Shown here: piece after piece, positions 42,220 through 50,692 of the stretch
How the letters are laid out: each line of letters starts with the position of its first letter
How positions within the stretch are numbered: position 1 is the stretch's first letter
Assembly: GCF_024710845.1 (NCBI RefSeq)
Contig: NZ_JANJTZ010000004.1
Location: 62,001 to 126,000 of the forward strand
DNA: 64,000 nt
Direction: 5' to 3'
DNA from: Mesorhizobium sp.
Lineage (GTDB): Bacteria > Pseudomonadota > Alphaproteobacteria > Rhizobiales > Rhizobiaceae
Position numbers and translations under genes: made by a program
Notes under the pieces: model-generated
What the model saw: only the letters and a program-made list of their open reading frames with translations
The model's database searches: none
What the model was told of the DNA's origin: nothing

Positions 42220-42756
42220 ATGACGCCCGCCCCCAAGGTGAAGGGACTTTACCACTATTCCTTTCCGTGCCGCGACGGCGAGGAAACGCGGAAATTCTAC
42301 GAGGATCTGCTCGGCCTGCCGCTGGTCAACTGCATGACCGCCGACAAGGTGCCGAGCACCGGCGAGGAAAAGCCCTACGCGCACTTCTTCTTCGAGATGG
42401 CCGACGGTTCCTACATGGCCTTCTTCGATCTCGGCGAAAACGAAATGCCCCTGCCCTCGCCCAACACGCCGGCCTGGGTGATGCACTTCGCCATGGAGGT
42501 GGAGTCGGTCGAGAAGGTGATGCAGATGAAGGAGCGCCTCCAGCAGGCGGGTGTGAAGACCACCGACGTGGTCGACCACGACTTCATCAACTCGATCTAC
42601 TTCTTCGATCCGAACGGATTGCGCCTCGAAATTACGGCGCGGACGGAGGAGCCGGGATACCTGGAGAAGGCGGCGAACGATGCTCACGCCGCGCTCAGCG
42701 CTTGGACTGAAAAGAAGGCCAAGATGATCGCCGCCAAGAAGGGCAAGGCCGCCTGA
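42220..42756 (+). CDS. VOC superfamily (glyoxalase / extradiol dioxygenase-like) protein
   Basis: 178 aa behind GGAGGACCTGCC. The N-terminal half starts LYHYSFPCRDGEETRKFYEDLLGLPL, and FFDPNGLRLEITART near the C-terminus is the VOC metal-ligand motif (Glu). The His ligand is plausibly in GLYHYS or MHFAMEV. Members include lactoylglutathione lyases, epimerases and extradiol dioxygenases. A C-terminal Lys-rich helix (KKAKMIAAKKGKAA) is unusual. Activity not determined; a ring-cleavage or isomerase role in the surrounding aromatic catabolism is possible. Confidence 0.82.
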   Translation: MTPAPKVKGLYHYSFPCRDGEETRKFYEDLLGLPLVNCMTADKVPSTGEEKPYAHFFFEMADGSYMAFFDLGENEMPLPSPNTPAWVMHFAMEVESVEKVMQMKERLQQAGVKTTDVVDHDFINSIYFFDPNGLRLEITARTEEPGYLEKAANDAHAALSAWTEKKAKMIAAKKGKAA

Positions 42757-42778
42757 CATTTCGTGTCCTCCCAAGGGT

Positions 42779-42801
42779 CGCAGGCGCCTCCAACGCCTGC
42801 G
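42779..42801. terminator. Hairpin between convergent VOC and alpha/beta hydrolase genes
   Basis: CGCAGGCG (42779-42786) pairs perfectly with CGCCTGCG (42794-42801) across a 7-base loop, in the 52-base gap between two convergent stops. It lacks a T-run, so a bidirectional terminator is likely but weak. Confidence 0.55.
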
Positions 42802-42808
42802 GCCGCCG

Positions 42809-43984
42809 TCATCCGTCCAGCAGCCCGTGACGCCGGCTCCAGTCGGTCAACGTGTCGAGACACAGCTTGAGCTGTTCGGGCTGGCCGAGATAGTAGTGCG
42901 TTGCATACGGTATCCGTAGATATTCCTTGTCCGGCGTGGCGAGCGCGGCCGCGATCGTCGGATTGTGCGTCGCCGGCACTGCCTCGTCGGCATTGTTCTC
43001 GATCTGCAGCACCGGCGTACGGCGGATCAGCCGCGCATTCATCGGGCCTTTTGCATTCGACAGGTCGTAGCTCCATTGGCTCAGCCATGAGCGCAGCGTC
43101 GTGTAGCGCGCCAGGCCCACCGGCCCGACATTGACGGCGCGCGGGTCGCCCATGTAGCTCCAGCCCGGCTTGCGGTCATTCGGATCGATCGAAGTGTCGA
43201 ACCAGCGCACGTCGCACATGGTGCGGTGGACGACGAAGGCGCGCTCCTGCTCCGGTCCGCCCCGCCTCCGCAGCCGCTCCAGCGTCTCGAGGCACCAGTC
43301 GGTGATCTTCCGATTGCGCGCCACCTGCGCGGCCCGGAAGCGCGCGACGAACTCCTCCGTATAGGGCGGCTGGTCGGGACAATCCGGCGCATAGATGTCG
43401 AGCGACGGATCGCGCCTGTCCGGGTCGAGCTCGTCGATCACCGAGGGGTCGAGCCACTCCGTCAGCGTCTCCGCGCGCGACAGGTGCGCGGCGATGAAGA
43501 TCACCCCGTCGGCCGGCTTCAACCCGGCTTCGATCAGGTTCACCTCGTCCCCGGCCGGCGTGTGAGTGATCGTCGGGTTCTCCGCTTGTGCCTGGTAGAA
43601 CAGCGACAGCGAGCCGCCGCCCGACCAGCCGACCAGCACGACCTTGGCATAGCCGAGCTCGTTGCGCGCATAGTCCAGCCAGCGGCCGAGGTCGATCGCC
43701 ACCTTCTCCATGATCAGCGCGCTGTCGTTCTTCGGATAGCGGCTCGCGGCGCAGAGCACGTGCAGGCCGCGGTCAGCGAGCGCGGTCGGCATCGGCAACA
43801 GTTGCAGCGTCGAGGTGGGGTGCATGAACACGTAGACCGTCGACGACGGCTGCGCCGGGCGCTGCAGCTGGCCCTCGAGATTGACGCGGCCGGAATTGCC
43901 GGCAAAGCCGTAGGTCTCGGTGAAGCGCGCCGTGTCCGGGAAGGAGACGATCAGCGGCACCCGGGTCCAGGCACGCTCGCTCAT
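42809..43984 (-). CDS. Alpha/beta hydrolase
   Basis: 391 aa from the ATG at 43984 (MSERAWTRVP), overlapping the dienelactone hydrolase stop as ATGA. Nucleophile elbow VGWSGGGSLS (GxSxG), preceded by VYVFMHPTST as an oxyanion-side loop. Late elements are ENNADEAVPATHN (acid) and YATHYYLGQPEQL (His). The long insertion between (residues ~190-290) is a large lid. It could hydrolyse an ester or C-C bond in aromatic catabolism. Last gene of the monooxygenase-IclR-DLH operon. Substrate unknown. Confidence 0.75.
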   Translation of the reverse strand: MSERAWTRVPLIVSFPDTARFTETYGFAGNSGRVNLEGQLQRPAQPSSTVYVFMHPTSTLQLLPMPTALADRGLHVLCAASRYPKNDSALIMEKVAIDLGRWLDYARNELGYAKVVLVGWSGGGSLSLFYQAQAENPTITHTPAGDEVNLIEAGLKPADGVIFIAAHLSRAETLTEWLDPSVIDELDPDRRDPSLDIYAPDCPDQPPYTEEFVARFRAAQVARNRKITDWCLETLERLRRRGGPEQERAFVVHRTMCDVRWFDTSIDPNDRKPGWSYMGDPRAVNVGPVGLARYTTLRSWLSQWSYDLSNAKGPMNARLIRRTPVLQIENNADEAVPATHNPTIAAALATPDKEYLRIPYATHYYLGQPEQLKLCLDTLTDWSRRHGLLDG

Positions 43985-44661
43985 GGTCGTCCGGCTCGGG
44001 CGTCCGCCAGGAAGCGCAGGGTGCGCTCCCAGGCGATCGCCGCCTGCGCGGCGTCGGGCGTTCCCGGCGCCCCACGGTTGAAACCGTGGCCGGCCGGATA
44101 GAGATGAATCTCCGCCTCGGGACATTTGACGCGCACGGTTTCGACATTGCTCAGCGGGATCGAACTGTCCGTCTCGCCATAGTGCATCATCACCGGGCAG
44201 AGCGGCTTCGCGTCGGCGAACTTCGCGATCATGCCGCCGTAGTAGCAGACGGCCGCGTCGAGACCGTCGACCTGGGTCGCCGCCAGGAAGGCCAGCGATC
44301 CGCCGAGGCAGAAGCCAGCCAGCGACACGGCCTCCGTCTCCTCCCGCACGCGCTCGATGGCGGCGCGCGTATCGAGCATGAGTGCGTCCCAATCCAGCGA
44401 TCTCAGGTAGGCGAGCGCGGCGGCGATCTCGTCTGGCGAATAGCCGGACTCGAAGTCCCGCACGAACCTGTCGAACAGCGCCGGCGCGATGGCTACGTAG
44501 CCTTGGGCCGAAAAAGCGTCGCAGACGCCGCGAATGTGGCTGTTGACGCCGAATATCTCCTGCAGCACCACAATGCCGCCGATCGGCGCTCCTTCCGGCG
44601 CGGCGCGATAGGCACCGAGTTCATGACCGTCGGCGGCGCGAAGCCGCAGGTGTTCTCCCAT
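43981..44661 (-). CDS. Dienelactone hydrolase family protein
   Basis: 226 aa from the ATG at 44661, with AAGGA 9 bases upstream. The DLH triad is present: the Cys nucleophile in LAGFCLGGSLAF, Asp in HYGETDSSIPL and His in YPAGHGFNRG. IVVLQEIFGVN near the N-terminus is also typical. DLH opens dienelactones from chlorocatechol or protoanemonin routes; many relatives act on other lactones. Encoded behind the aromatic hydroxylase and IclR gene, so a ring-fission lactone or ester is the probable substrate. Confidence 0.87.
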   Translation of the reverse strand: MGEHLRLRAADGHELGAYRAAPEGAPIGGIVVLQEIFGVNSHIRGVCDAFSAQGYVAIAPALFDRFVRDFESGYSPDEIAAALAYLRSLDWDALMLDTRAAIERVREETEAVSLAGFCLGGSLAFLAATQVDGLDAAVCYYGGMIAKFADAKPLCPVMMHYGETDSSIPLSNVETVRVKCPEAEIHLYPAGHGFNRGAPGTPDAAQAAIAWERTLRFLADARAGRP

Positions 44662-44672
44662 GTCCAAATCCT

Positions 44673-45491
44673 TCAGGCTGATCTGCGGTCGTCGGCGGGT
44701 GGGTCGGCGAAGTCGTCGCGCAGCACGTCGGGCGGACAGCCGAGCTTGCGCGACACGTCCGCGGCGGCGGCATGCACGCGGCGCGCGGTCCGGCCCTGCG
44801 GGTCGATGTCGATGTCGTTCTTCATGCCGAGCGCCGTGACCGCGGCGGCGATCTCGCCGGCATAGTCGAAGATCGGCGCCGAAATCGACGCGAAGCCGGC
44901 ATTGAGCTGGCTGTCCGAGAACGCAAGCTGCCGTTGCCTGATCAGCGGCAGGCTCTCCTCGGCCCGCCGCTTCAGCGTCGCGTCCACCGGTCTTTCGCGG
45001 GTCTCGACATGATGTATCGCCGAGCGCGCCTTGTAGGCGAGGTATACCCGCCCGGTCGCCGCCTGGTAGAGCGGCAGCACATGACCGACGCGCACGGAAA
45101 CCAGCACCTCGACCGTAGCGTCGACCTTGGCGATGATGACCGGACCCCGATTGCCCCATACCGTGAGGAAGACCAAGAGCCCCGTCGCCGACTGCAGCCT
45201 GTCGAGAGCTTCCCGCGATACCTGCGCCACGTCGAGCTGGCGCATCGCCGCCGCGCCGAGCTGCAGGGCGTAGGGCCCGAGCCCGTAGCGCATCGTGACG
45301 GGATCTTGCTCGACGAGACCAGCGTGGGCGAAGCTCGCCATGTAGAGGTGAGCCTTGCTGGCCGGCATATCGGCGAGTTCGGCGATCTTGCTCAGCGGCA
45401 GCTTGCCGCTCGCCGCCTCGAGCACCCTGATCAGGCGGAAGCCCACGTCGATCGACTGGATGCGGCGCTGGTTTCGCACCTTCGCTGTCAT
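44673..45491 (-). CDS. IclR-family transcriptional regulator
   Basis: 272 aa from the ATG at 45491 (MTAKVRNQRR), overlapping the monooxygenase stop as ATGA. The HTH is LSKIAELADMPASKAHLYMAS; the effector domain has GPVIIAKVDATVEV, PLYQAATGRVYLAY and ASISAPIFDYAGE. Unusually, it is embedded inside the operon it probably controls (monooxygenase-IclR-DLH-hydrolase), giving autoregulation by cotranscription. Confidence 0.87.
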   Translation of the reverse strand: MTAKVRNQRRIQSIDVGFRLIRVLEAASGKLPLSKIAELADMPASKAHLYMASFAHAGLVEQDPVTMRYGLGPYALQLGAAAMRQLDVAQVSREALDRLQSATGLLVFLTVWGNRGPVIIAKVDATVEVLVSVRVGHVLPLYQAATGRVYLAYKARSAIHHVETRERPVDATLKRRAEESLPLIRQRQLAFSDSQLNAGFASISAPIFDYAGEIAAAVTALGMKNDIDIDPQGRTARRVHAAAADVSRKLGCPPDVLRDDFADPPADDRRSA

Positions 45492-46711
45492 GCCGTGCTC
45501 ACCAGGGGTCTCGAATTGTCTGGGGACACGGGCACGGTCGTGGCGTCGTAGGTGAACAGCCATTCGTAGCGCTGCCGCACCTTGGACTCCTCCCACTCGG
45601 AATTGACATAGGTCTCCGCAAGCGCGGGATCCGACAGCTGCGGGTTGTGGAACCGGCCGAGATTGGCTTCCGCGCCCTTGACGATCTTGGTGGTTCGCTC
45701 CTTGCGCTCCGCCTCGTAGGAATGGAACGCGGCGTCGTGATCGCCGGCGTTGGCGGCGAGCGCGCGTGCCAGCACGAGCCCGTCCTCGATCGCCATCACC
45801 GCGCCCTGCGCCAGGAAGGGCAGTGTCGGGTGGCAGGCATCGCCCAGAAGCGTGACGCGCCCCTGCGTCCACTGCTTCATCGGCTGGCGCAGCATCAGCG
45901 CCCACTTGTAGGGCGTGTCGATGGCCTTGATCAGCGTGTGCACGTCCTCGTGCCAGCCCTGATAATCGGCGAGGCATTCCTCGACCGTGCCGGCAACCGA
46001 CCAGGACTCGACCTGCCAGTCTGTCCGCTCCACCACCGACACGTAGTTCATCAATTCGCCGCGCCGCAGCAGATAGTGGATGACGTGGCCGCCCGGCCCG
46101 ATCCAGTTGGTGCCGACGGGGCGATGGAAGCGCTCCGGCAGCCGCTCCGTCGCAATCACCCCGCGCCAGGCGACGATGCCGGTGAATGTCGGCTTGTCGG
46201 CGCCGAACAGCACTTCGCGGACCAGCGAGTGCACCCCGTCGGCGCCGATTGCTATGTCCGATGTCGCCTTCGTGCCATCGGCGAAACTAAGCGTCACGTC
46301 GCGGGACGTCTGATCGATGCCGACGCATTTCATGCCAAGCCTGATCGCGTCAGGGGCGATGCGCCTGATGCCGGCGGCGAGCGCCTGGTGCAGGTCGTTG
46401 CGGTGGATCGTGATGTAGGGGAAGCCGTACTGCGCCACCGACAGCGGGCCGAGGTCGAACAGCTTCCAGGTCTTGCCTGTGTTCCAGAGCCGGATCTGCT
46501 TGCCGCCCGGCTCGCTGGCAACGCTCATGATCTCCTTTTCGAGACCGAGCTCGAACAGGATGCGCGTGCCGTTGGCGCTGATCTGGACGCCCGCGCCGAC
46601 CTCGCGCAGTTCGTGCGCTTGCTCGAACACTTGCACGTCAAAGCCCCGCCGCAGCAGCCCGAGCGCTGCGGTCAGCCCGCCGATGCCGCCTCCGACGACA
46701 GAGATCTTCAT
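45488..46711 (-). CDS. FAD-dependent aromatic monooxygenase (salicylate / 3-hydroxybenzoate hydroxylase-like)
   Basis: 407 aa. Dinucleotide-binding GGGIGGLTAALGL at residues 7-19, the DG motif GADGVHSLVRE around residue 157, and the second FAD motif LLGDACHPTLPFLAQGA define a group A flavoprotein hydroxylase. VGAGVQISANGTRIL and WRGVI match the salicylate hydroxylase / 3HB-6-hydroxylase branch. It uses NAD(P)H and O2 to hydroxylate a phenolic acid in the cytoplasm, sometimes with decarboxylation. First gene of the minus-strand operon. The regiochemistry cannot be read from sequence alone. Confidence 0.87.
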   Translation of the reverse strand: MKISVVGGGIGGLTAALGLLRRGFDVQVFEQAHELREVGAGVQISANGTRILFELGLEKEIMSVASEPGGKQIRLWNTGKTWKLFDLGPLSVAQYGFPYITIHRNDLHQALAAGIRRIAPDAIRLGMKCVGIDQTSRDVTLSFADGTKATSDIAIGADGVHSLVREVLFGADKPTFTGIVAWRGVIATERLPERFHRPVGTNWIGPGGHVIHYLLRRGELMNYVSVVERTDWQVESWSVAGTVEECLADYQGWHEDVHTLIKAIDTPYKWALMLRQPMKQWTQGRVTLLGDACHPTLPFLAQGAVMAIEDGLVLARALAANAGDHDAAFHSYEAERKERTTKIVKGAEANLGRFHNPQLSDPALAETYVNSEWEESKVRQRYEWLFTYDATTVPVSPDNSRPLVSTA

Positions 46712-47079
46712 TCCTGGCTCACTCCAAATTGCCTGAAAGCATGAAACGCGGCCATATCGATGTCAATTTCGTTTTGACAGGGTATAATTCCATTTGCTTA
46801 AATCCAACAATCGGATCCGGGCACATGGTCACAGGCGCGGACGCCGGAGACCGAGATGGTCATTGACAATCGATGTATGGTTGCCTGATATAAGGATGCC
46901 ATACGATCTGCCGAATGTGAAGCGTGCAAAGGGCGTGGTTGCCCTTTTTGAAATGATCAAACCGAGTTGGCCCACGGTGAACGACCCCGGGAGGAGGTCT
47001 ACGCCGGTTCGATGTGCCGAGCGGTCGAGACACCGGCGTCCGGGAGCGCTGGAGCGTTGAAGGCCCGGGAGGAGGATTG
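46712..47079. other. Divergent intergenic region between the FAD monooxygenase and tctBAC
   Basis: 368 bases without a supported gene. It holds the tct promoter and its operator (listed separately) around 46863-46905. A minus-strand TTGACA lies at 46766-46761 that could serve the monooxygenase (a poor CATGCT -10 follows). The stretch 46906-47070 shows only the strong GGGAGGAGG ribosome site of tctB at its end. Confidence 0.55.
46863..46891 (+). promoter_or_regulatory. Predicted tctBAC promoter with overlapping operator
   Basis: TTGACA (46863-46868), 17 bases, then TGATAT (46886-46891). The operator half CCTGATA (46884-46890) covers the -10; with TGTATGG (46874-46880) it forms, on the minus strand, TATCAGG-CAA-CCATACA, a weaker copy of the shared palindrome. 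TATAAGG-ATG-CCATACG follows directly. Overlap with the -10 suggests repression. Confidence 0.5.
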
Positions 47080-47529
47080 ATGCTGAAGGTGAAGAGTCCG
47101 CAGGACCTTGGCGCGGGGATAATGTTCCTGCTGATCGGTCTCGCAGGCATCGTTCTCGGCCGCGATCTCGATTTCGGCAGTGCGCGGAACATGGGGCCGG
47201 GATACTTTCCGCTCCTCATCTCCGGTTTCATCGTCCTGATCGGCGCCGTCGTCGCGGGCCGCTCATTTACGCTCGAAGGCCCGGCAATCGAGCGTCTGCA
47301 ACTTCGCCCGATCCTGATGCTGCTCGTCGCGCTCGCCGTGTTCAGCTTTCTCATCAAGGAGATCGGCGTCGTTCTCACCTCAATCCTGATGATGGTCGTC
47401 GCCGCTTATGCGCGGCCGAACGTGAACATCGTCGAAACGGTCATCTTCGCCATCTGCGTTGCGACGTTCGTTGCTGTCGTCTTCGTCTTCGGCCTCAATC
47501 AGCCGATGCCGCTGTGGTGGAACGGCTAG
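47080..47529 (+). CDS. tctB: Tripartite tricarboxylate transporter small membrane subunit (TctB)
   Basis: 149 aa from the ATG at 47080 behind GGGAGGAGGATTG. Four hydrophobic segments with the TctB-typical RNMGPGYFPLLISGF after the first. It ends LNQPMPLWWNG, and the tctA ATG follows immediately after its TAG. It forms the membrane part with TctA and is cation-gradient driven. Substrate not determined; it could be citrate-like or an aromatic acid. Confidence 0.88.
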   Translation: MLKVKSPQDLGAGIMFLLIGLAGIVLGRDLDFGSARNMGPGYFPLLISGFIVLIGAVVAGRSFTLEGPAIERLQLRPILMLLVALAVFSFLIKEIGVVLTSILMMVVAAYARPNVNIVETVIFAICVATFVAVVFVFGLNQPMPLWWNG

Positions 47530-49035
47530 ATGGAGATGTTCGAGCATCTGGCGACGGGCTTCGTCGCCGCCGCCTCCGTGCAGAACCTGGTGTTCTGTCT
47601 GATCGGCGTGCTGCTCGGCACGCTCATCGGCGTGCTGCCGGGCATCGGCCCCATTCCGACGCTGGCGATCCTGTTGCCGATCACGTTCGGGCTCGACCCT
47701 CTTTCGGCGCTGATCATGATGGCCGGCATCTACTACGGCGCGCAGTACGGCGGCTCGACCACCTCCATCCTGGTCAATATGCCCGGCGAGGCGTCCTCGG
47801 TCGTGACCTGTATCGAAGGCCACCAGATGGCCAAGCGCGGCCGCGCCGGTTCGGCGCTCGCCACCGCCGCGCTCGCCTCCTTCTTCGCCGGCTGCGTCGG
47901 CACCGTCTTTCTCGCGGCCTTCGGGCCGATTCTGTCGAAAGTCGCGCAGCAATTCACCTCGCCGGACTACTTCTCCCTCATGGTGCTCGGCCTTGTGATG
48001 GCGGTGGTGCTGGCGCACGGCTCGCTCCTCAAGGCGGTGGCGATGGTGCTGATCGGCCTGCTGCTCGGCCTCGTCGGCACCGACGTCAACAGCGGCCTGA
48101 CCCGCTACACTTTCGGCATCGACGGCCTGTGGGAAGGCATCGACTTCCTGCCCCTCGTCCTCGGCCTGTTCGGCATCGTCGAGATCATCCGCAATCTCGA
48201 GAACCCGCCCGCTCATCGAACGCCGATCTCGACGCGCCTGCGCGACCTGTGGCCGACCCGCGACGAATTCCGTCTAGCCTGGCCCGCGGCGGTTCGCGGC
48301 ACCGGCCTGGGCTCGATCCTCGGCATCCTGCCGGGCGGCGGCGCGGTACTGGCCTCGTTCGCCAGCTACACCGTCGAAAAGAAGATCACGCGCCAGCCCG
48401 AGCGGTTCGGCAACGGTGCGATCGAAGGCGTGGCGGGTCCTGAAGCAGCCAACAACGCCGCCGCGCAGACCTCGTTCATCCCCCTGCTCACGCTCGGCAT
48501 TCCGTCCAACCCGGTCATGGCGATCATGATGGGCGCGATGATCATCCAGGGTATCCAGCCGGGCGCCGCAGTCATGACCGCCCGCCCGGAACTGTTCTGG
48601 GGCATGGTCGCATCGATGTGGATCGGCAATCTGATGCTCGTGGTCATCAACCTGCCGATGCTCGGCATCTGGGTGAAGCTGCTCTCGGTCCCCTACCGGT
48701 TCCTCTATCCGGCGATCCTTCTGTTCTGCGCCGTCGGCGTCTACTCGACCAGCACCGAACCGTTCATGATGGTCCTGATGATCGTCTTCTCGATCTTCGG
48801 CTACGTGTTGATGAAGTTCGGCTGCGAGCCCGCGCCGCTGGTCCTCGGCTTCATCCTCGGCCCGCTGATGGAGACCAATCTGCGGCGTTCGCTGACGCTC
48901 TCGCGCGGCGATCCGATGATCTTTCTCGACCGCCCGATCTCAGCGGGCTTGCTGATCGCCACGTTGCTGGTGATCGCGCTGATCGTCTTTCCGCAGTTCC
49001 GCAAGACCAGGGAGGTGGCTTTCCAGGAGGACTAG
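47530..49035 (+). CDS. tctA: Tripartite tricarboxylate transporter large membrane subunit (TctA)
   Basis: 501 aa with about 11-12 membrane segments. Conserved TctA motifs: LPGIGPIPTLAILLPITFGL, GIYYGAQYGGSTTSILVN and GPEAANNAAAQTSFIPLLTLGIP; the C-terminal ends with FPQFRKTREVAFQED. The start is directly adjacent to the tctB stop. It forms the translocation channel. Confidence 0.92.
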   Translation: MEMFEHLATGFVAAASVQNLVFCLIGVLLGTLIGVLPGIGPIPTLAILLPITFGLDPLSALIMMAGIYYGAQYGGSTTSILVNMPGEASSVVTCIEGHQMAKRGRAGSALATAALASFFAGCVGTVFLAAFGPILSKVAQQFTSPDYFSLMVLGLVMAVVLAHGSLLKAVAMVLIGLLLGLVGTDVNSGLTRYTFGIDGLWEGIDFLPLVLGLFGIVEIIRNLENPPAHRTPISTRLRDLWPTRDEFRLAWPAAVRGTGLGSILGILPGGGAVLASFASYTVEKKITRQPERFGNGAIEGVAGPEAANNAAAQTSFIPLLTLGIPSNPVMAIMMGAMIIQGIQPGAAVMTARPELFWGMVASMWIGNLMLVVINLPMLGIWVKLLSVPYRFLYPAILLFCAVGVYSTSTEPFMMVLMIVFSIFGYVLMKFGCEPAPLVLGFILGPLMETNLRRSLTLSRGDPMIFLDRPISAGLLIATLLVIALIVFPQFRKTREVAFQED

Positions 49036-49089
49036 CCTTCTTTCGGACCAACGAAACGAAATACCGATCTCACTCAGGAGGAGAAGAGA

Positions 49090-50079
49090 ATGTCCAAAGA
49101 CAAGATCATGATCACGCGCCGCGGGGCACTCGCACTCGCAGGCGGCGCCGCCGCACTGCTCGCGCCGAGAGTCGCCTTTGCGCAGACAGCCTATCCCAGC
49201 AAGAACATCAGCTTCATCTGCGCGTTCCCGGCAGGCAGCGGCGCCGACGTCCTAGTCCGCTTCTTCGCCGAGAAGGTCGCGGCTGTTGCCGGCCACACTG
49301 TCATCGTCGAGAACAAGCCGGGCGCCGCGGGCAGCATCGCCACCGAATTCACTGCCCGCGCACCGGCCGACGGCCACACGATCTTCGTACATTCGGGCAA
49401 CTCGATCGCCGGCAACATGTGGCTGATGAAGAAGCCGCCGGTCGATGCCGCCAAGGACCTGCAGACCATCGCCACGGTCAACAAGCAGGCCTTCATGATC
49501 ACCGTTCGTGCCGACAGTCCCTACAAGACGCTGGCCGATCTGGTTGCCGACCAGAAGGCCAAGGGCGACAAGGGCTCCTATGCGGTCAACGCGACCTCGG
49601 GTCGGGTTCTCGCCGAGGAGTTCAAGCAGCTCGCTGGTCTCCAGACGCTGCCCGTCTCCTACGGAACGGCTTCGGATTCCGTCAACGACATGCTGAGCGG
49701 CCAGGTCGATTTCGGTTGCCACGATCCGGTCTTCTCGCTAGCGCAGGTGCGTGGCGGCCGCTTCCGGGTCCTGGCGCTGGGCGCGGCGGAACGCCTGCAG
49801 GGCATTCCCGACATCCCGACTTTCAAGGAACAGGGCTACGACATCGACCAGCTCGGCTGGTGGGGCGCCATGGTTCCGGCGGGTGTTCCTGCCGACATCG
49901 TCACCACGATCAACGGCTGGTTCAACAAGGTCCTCGCCGAGGATGCGACGAAGGAATTCCTGATGAAGCAGGGCGGCGACCCTTACATCTCCACGCCTGA
50001 AGAATCGCAGAAGCTGATGGAAGAAACGATCACCGAATGGAAGCGCCTCGTCGAGGTCGCCAAGATCCCGGCGCAGTAA
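49090..50079 (+). CDS. tctC: Tripartite tricarboxylate transporter substrate-binding protein (TctC/Bug family), Tat leader
   Basis: 329 aa after AGGAGGAGAAGAG. The leader ITRRGALALAGGAAALLAP with RVAFAQTAYPSK looks like a Tat signal. The mature protein has the Bug motifs YPSKNISFICAFPAGSGADV, IVENKPGAAGSIATEFTARA, and PDIPTFKEQGYDIDQLGWWG. It binds a small carboxylate in the periplasm and hands it to TctAB. Bug proteins are ligand-diverse and include aromatic-acid binders, which fits this locus. Confidence 0.9.
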   Translation: MSKDKIMITRRGALALAGGAAALLAPRVAFAQTAYPSKNISFICAFPAGSGADVLVRFFAEKVAAVAGHTVIVENKPGAAGSIATEFTARAPADGHTIFVHSGNSIAGNMWLMKKPPVDAAKDLQTIATVNKQAFMITVRADSPYKTLADLVADQKAKGDKGSYAVNATSGRVLAEEFKQLAGLQTLPVSYGTASDSVNDMLSGQVDFGCHDPVFSLAQVRGGRFRVLALGAAERLQGIPDIPTFKEQGYDIDQLGWWGAMVPAGVPADIVTTINGWFNKVLAEDATKEFLMKQGGDPYISTPEESQKLMEETITEWKRLVEVAKIPAQ

Positions 50080-50102
50080 AGCGCGGGGACCGTCAGCACG
50101 CG

Positions 50103-50126
50103 GGCGCCGGCAGAAATGCCGGCGCC
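50103..50126 (+). terminator. GAAA-loop hairpin after tctC
   Basis: GGCGCCGGCA (50103-50112) pairs perfectly with TGCCGGCGCC (50117-50126), enclosing a GAAA tetraloop. It is followed by TTGCGTTC, only a weak T-rich tail. It lies 24 bases after the tctC stop and 86 bases before the MarR gene, so it may partly terminate or stabilise the tct message. Confidence 0.7.
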
Positions 50127-50212
50127 TTGCGTTCGGGACCCGGTCAGGCTTGCTTGCAGTGCCGGACCATCTCGGTTAGGCCAAAACAGGCAGGCAGGGG
50201 GCAGTAATCGAA

Positions 50213-50689
50213 GTGTCCAGGAGCAAGACCTCAACCGGCGCCGACCGCGAGATCCTGCGGCCGCGCGCCATGTTCTTCCTCAACCAGGCGAACCATGCGG
50301 TGCGCAGCCGGCTGGACGCGGCGCTGGGCGTCATCGAGATGACGGCGATCCAGTATACGGTGCTGAGCGTCATCGGCGCCCGGGCGGGAATGTCATCGGC
50401 CGAGCTGTCGCGGCGCTTCTTCGTCACGCCGCAGACGATGAACGAGCTGATCGCCGCCCTTGAGCGCCGCGGCTTCATCGTCCGCCAGGCCGATCCGGCA
50501 AACCGCCGGATCCTGCGCATGGACGTCACCGTCGCCGGGCGCGAGATGCTGGCGAAATGCGACGCGCTCGCCGACGCGGTCGAGCGGGACGTCTTCGGCG
50601 CTATGCCGGACGAGGACTATCGCAGGCTGGCCGAACTGACGCGCGATCTCGCGCACCATCTGCGCACGCGCGACGAGACCGCCGGCTGA
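50213..50689 (+). CDS. MarR-family transcriptional regulator
   Basis: 158 aa from a GTG at 50213. Winged HTH: VIEMTAIQYTVLSVIGA, MSSAELSRRFFVTPQTMNELIAALERRGFI, with the wing VRQADPANRRILRMDVTVAG. Dimerisation helices at both ends. It is downstream of tctC in the same direction, and its stop is 3 bases from the stop of the convergent amidohydrolase gene. MarR proteins of aromatic catabolism often repress through 16-20 bp palindromes and are released by aromatic acids or their CoA esters, making this the best local candidate for the TATCAGG-N3-CCTGATA sites. Confidence 0.87.
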   Translation: MSRSKTSTGADREILRPRAMFFLNQANHAVRSRLDAALGVIEMTAIQYTVLSVIGARAGMSSAELSRRFFVTPQTMNELIAALERRGFIVRQADPANRRILRMDVTVAGREMLAKCDALADAVERDVFGAMPDEDYRRLAELTRDLAHHLRTRDETAG

Positions 50690-50692
50690 ACC

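Noticed and set aside
46774-46788. TTGACA followed by a perfect TATAAT between the monooxygenase and tctB
   Set aside because: The two hexamers are only 3 bases apart, so they cannot be one promoter; no suitable -35 fits that TATAAT. A similar TTGACAGGG-ATAA string at 29377 may be coincidence.
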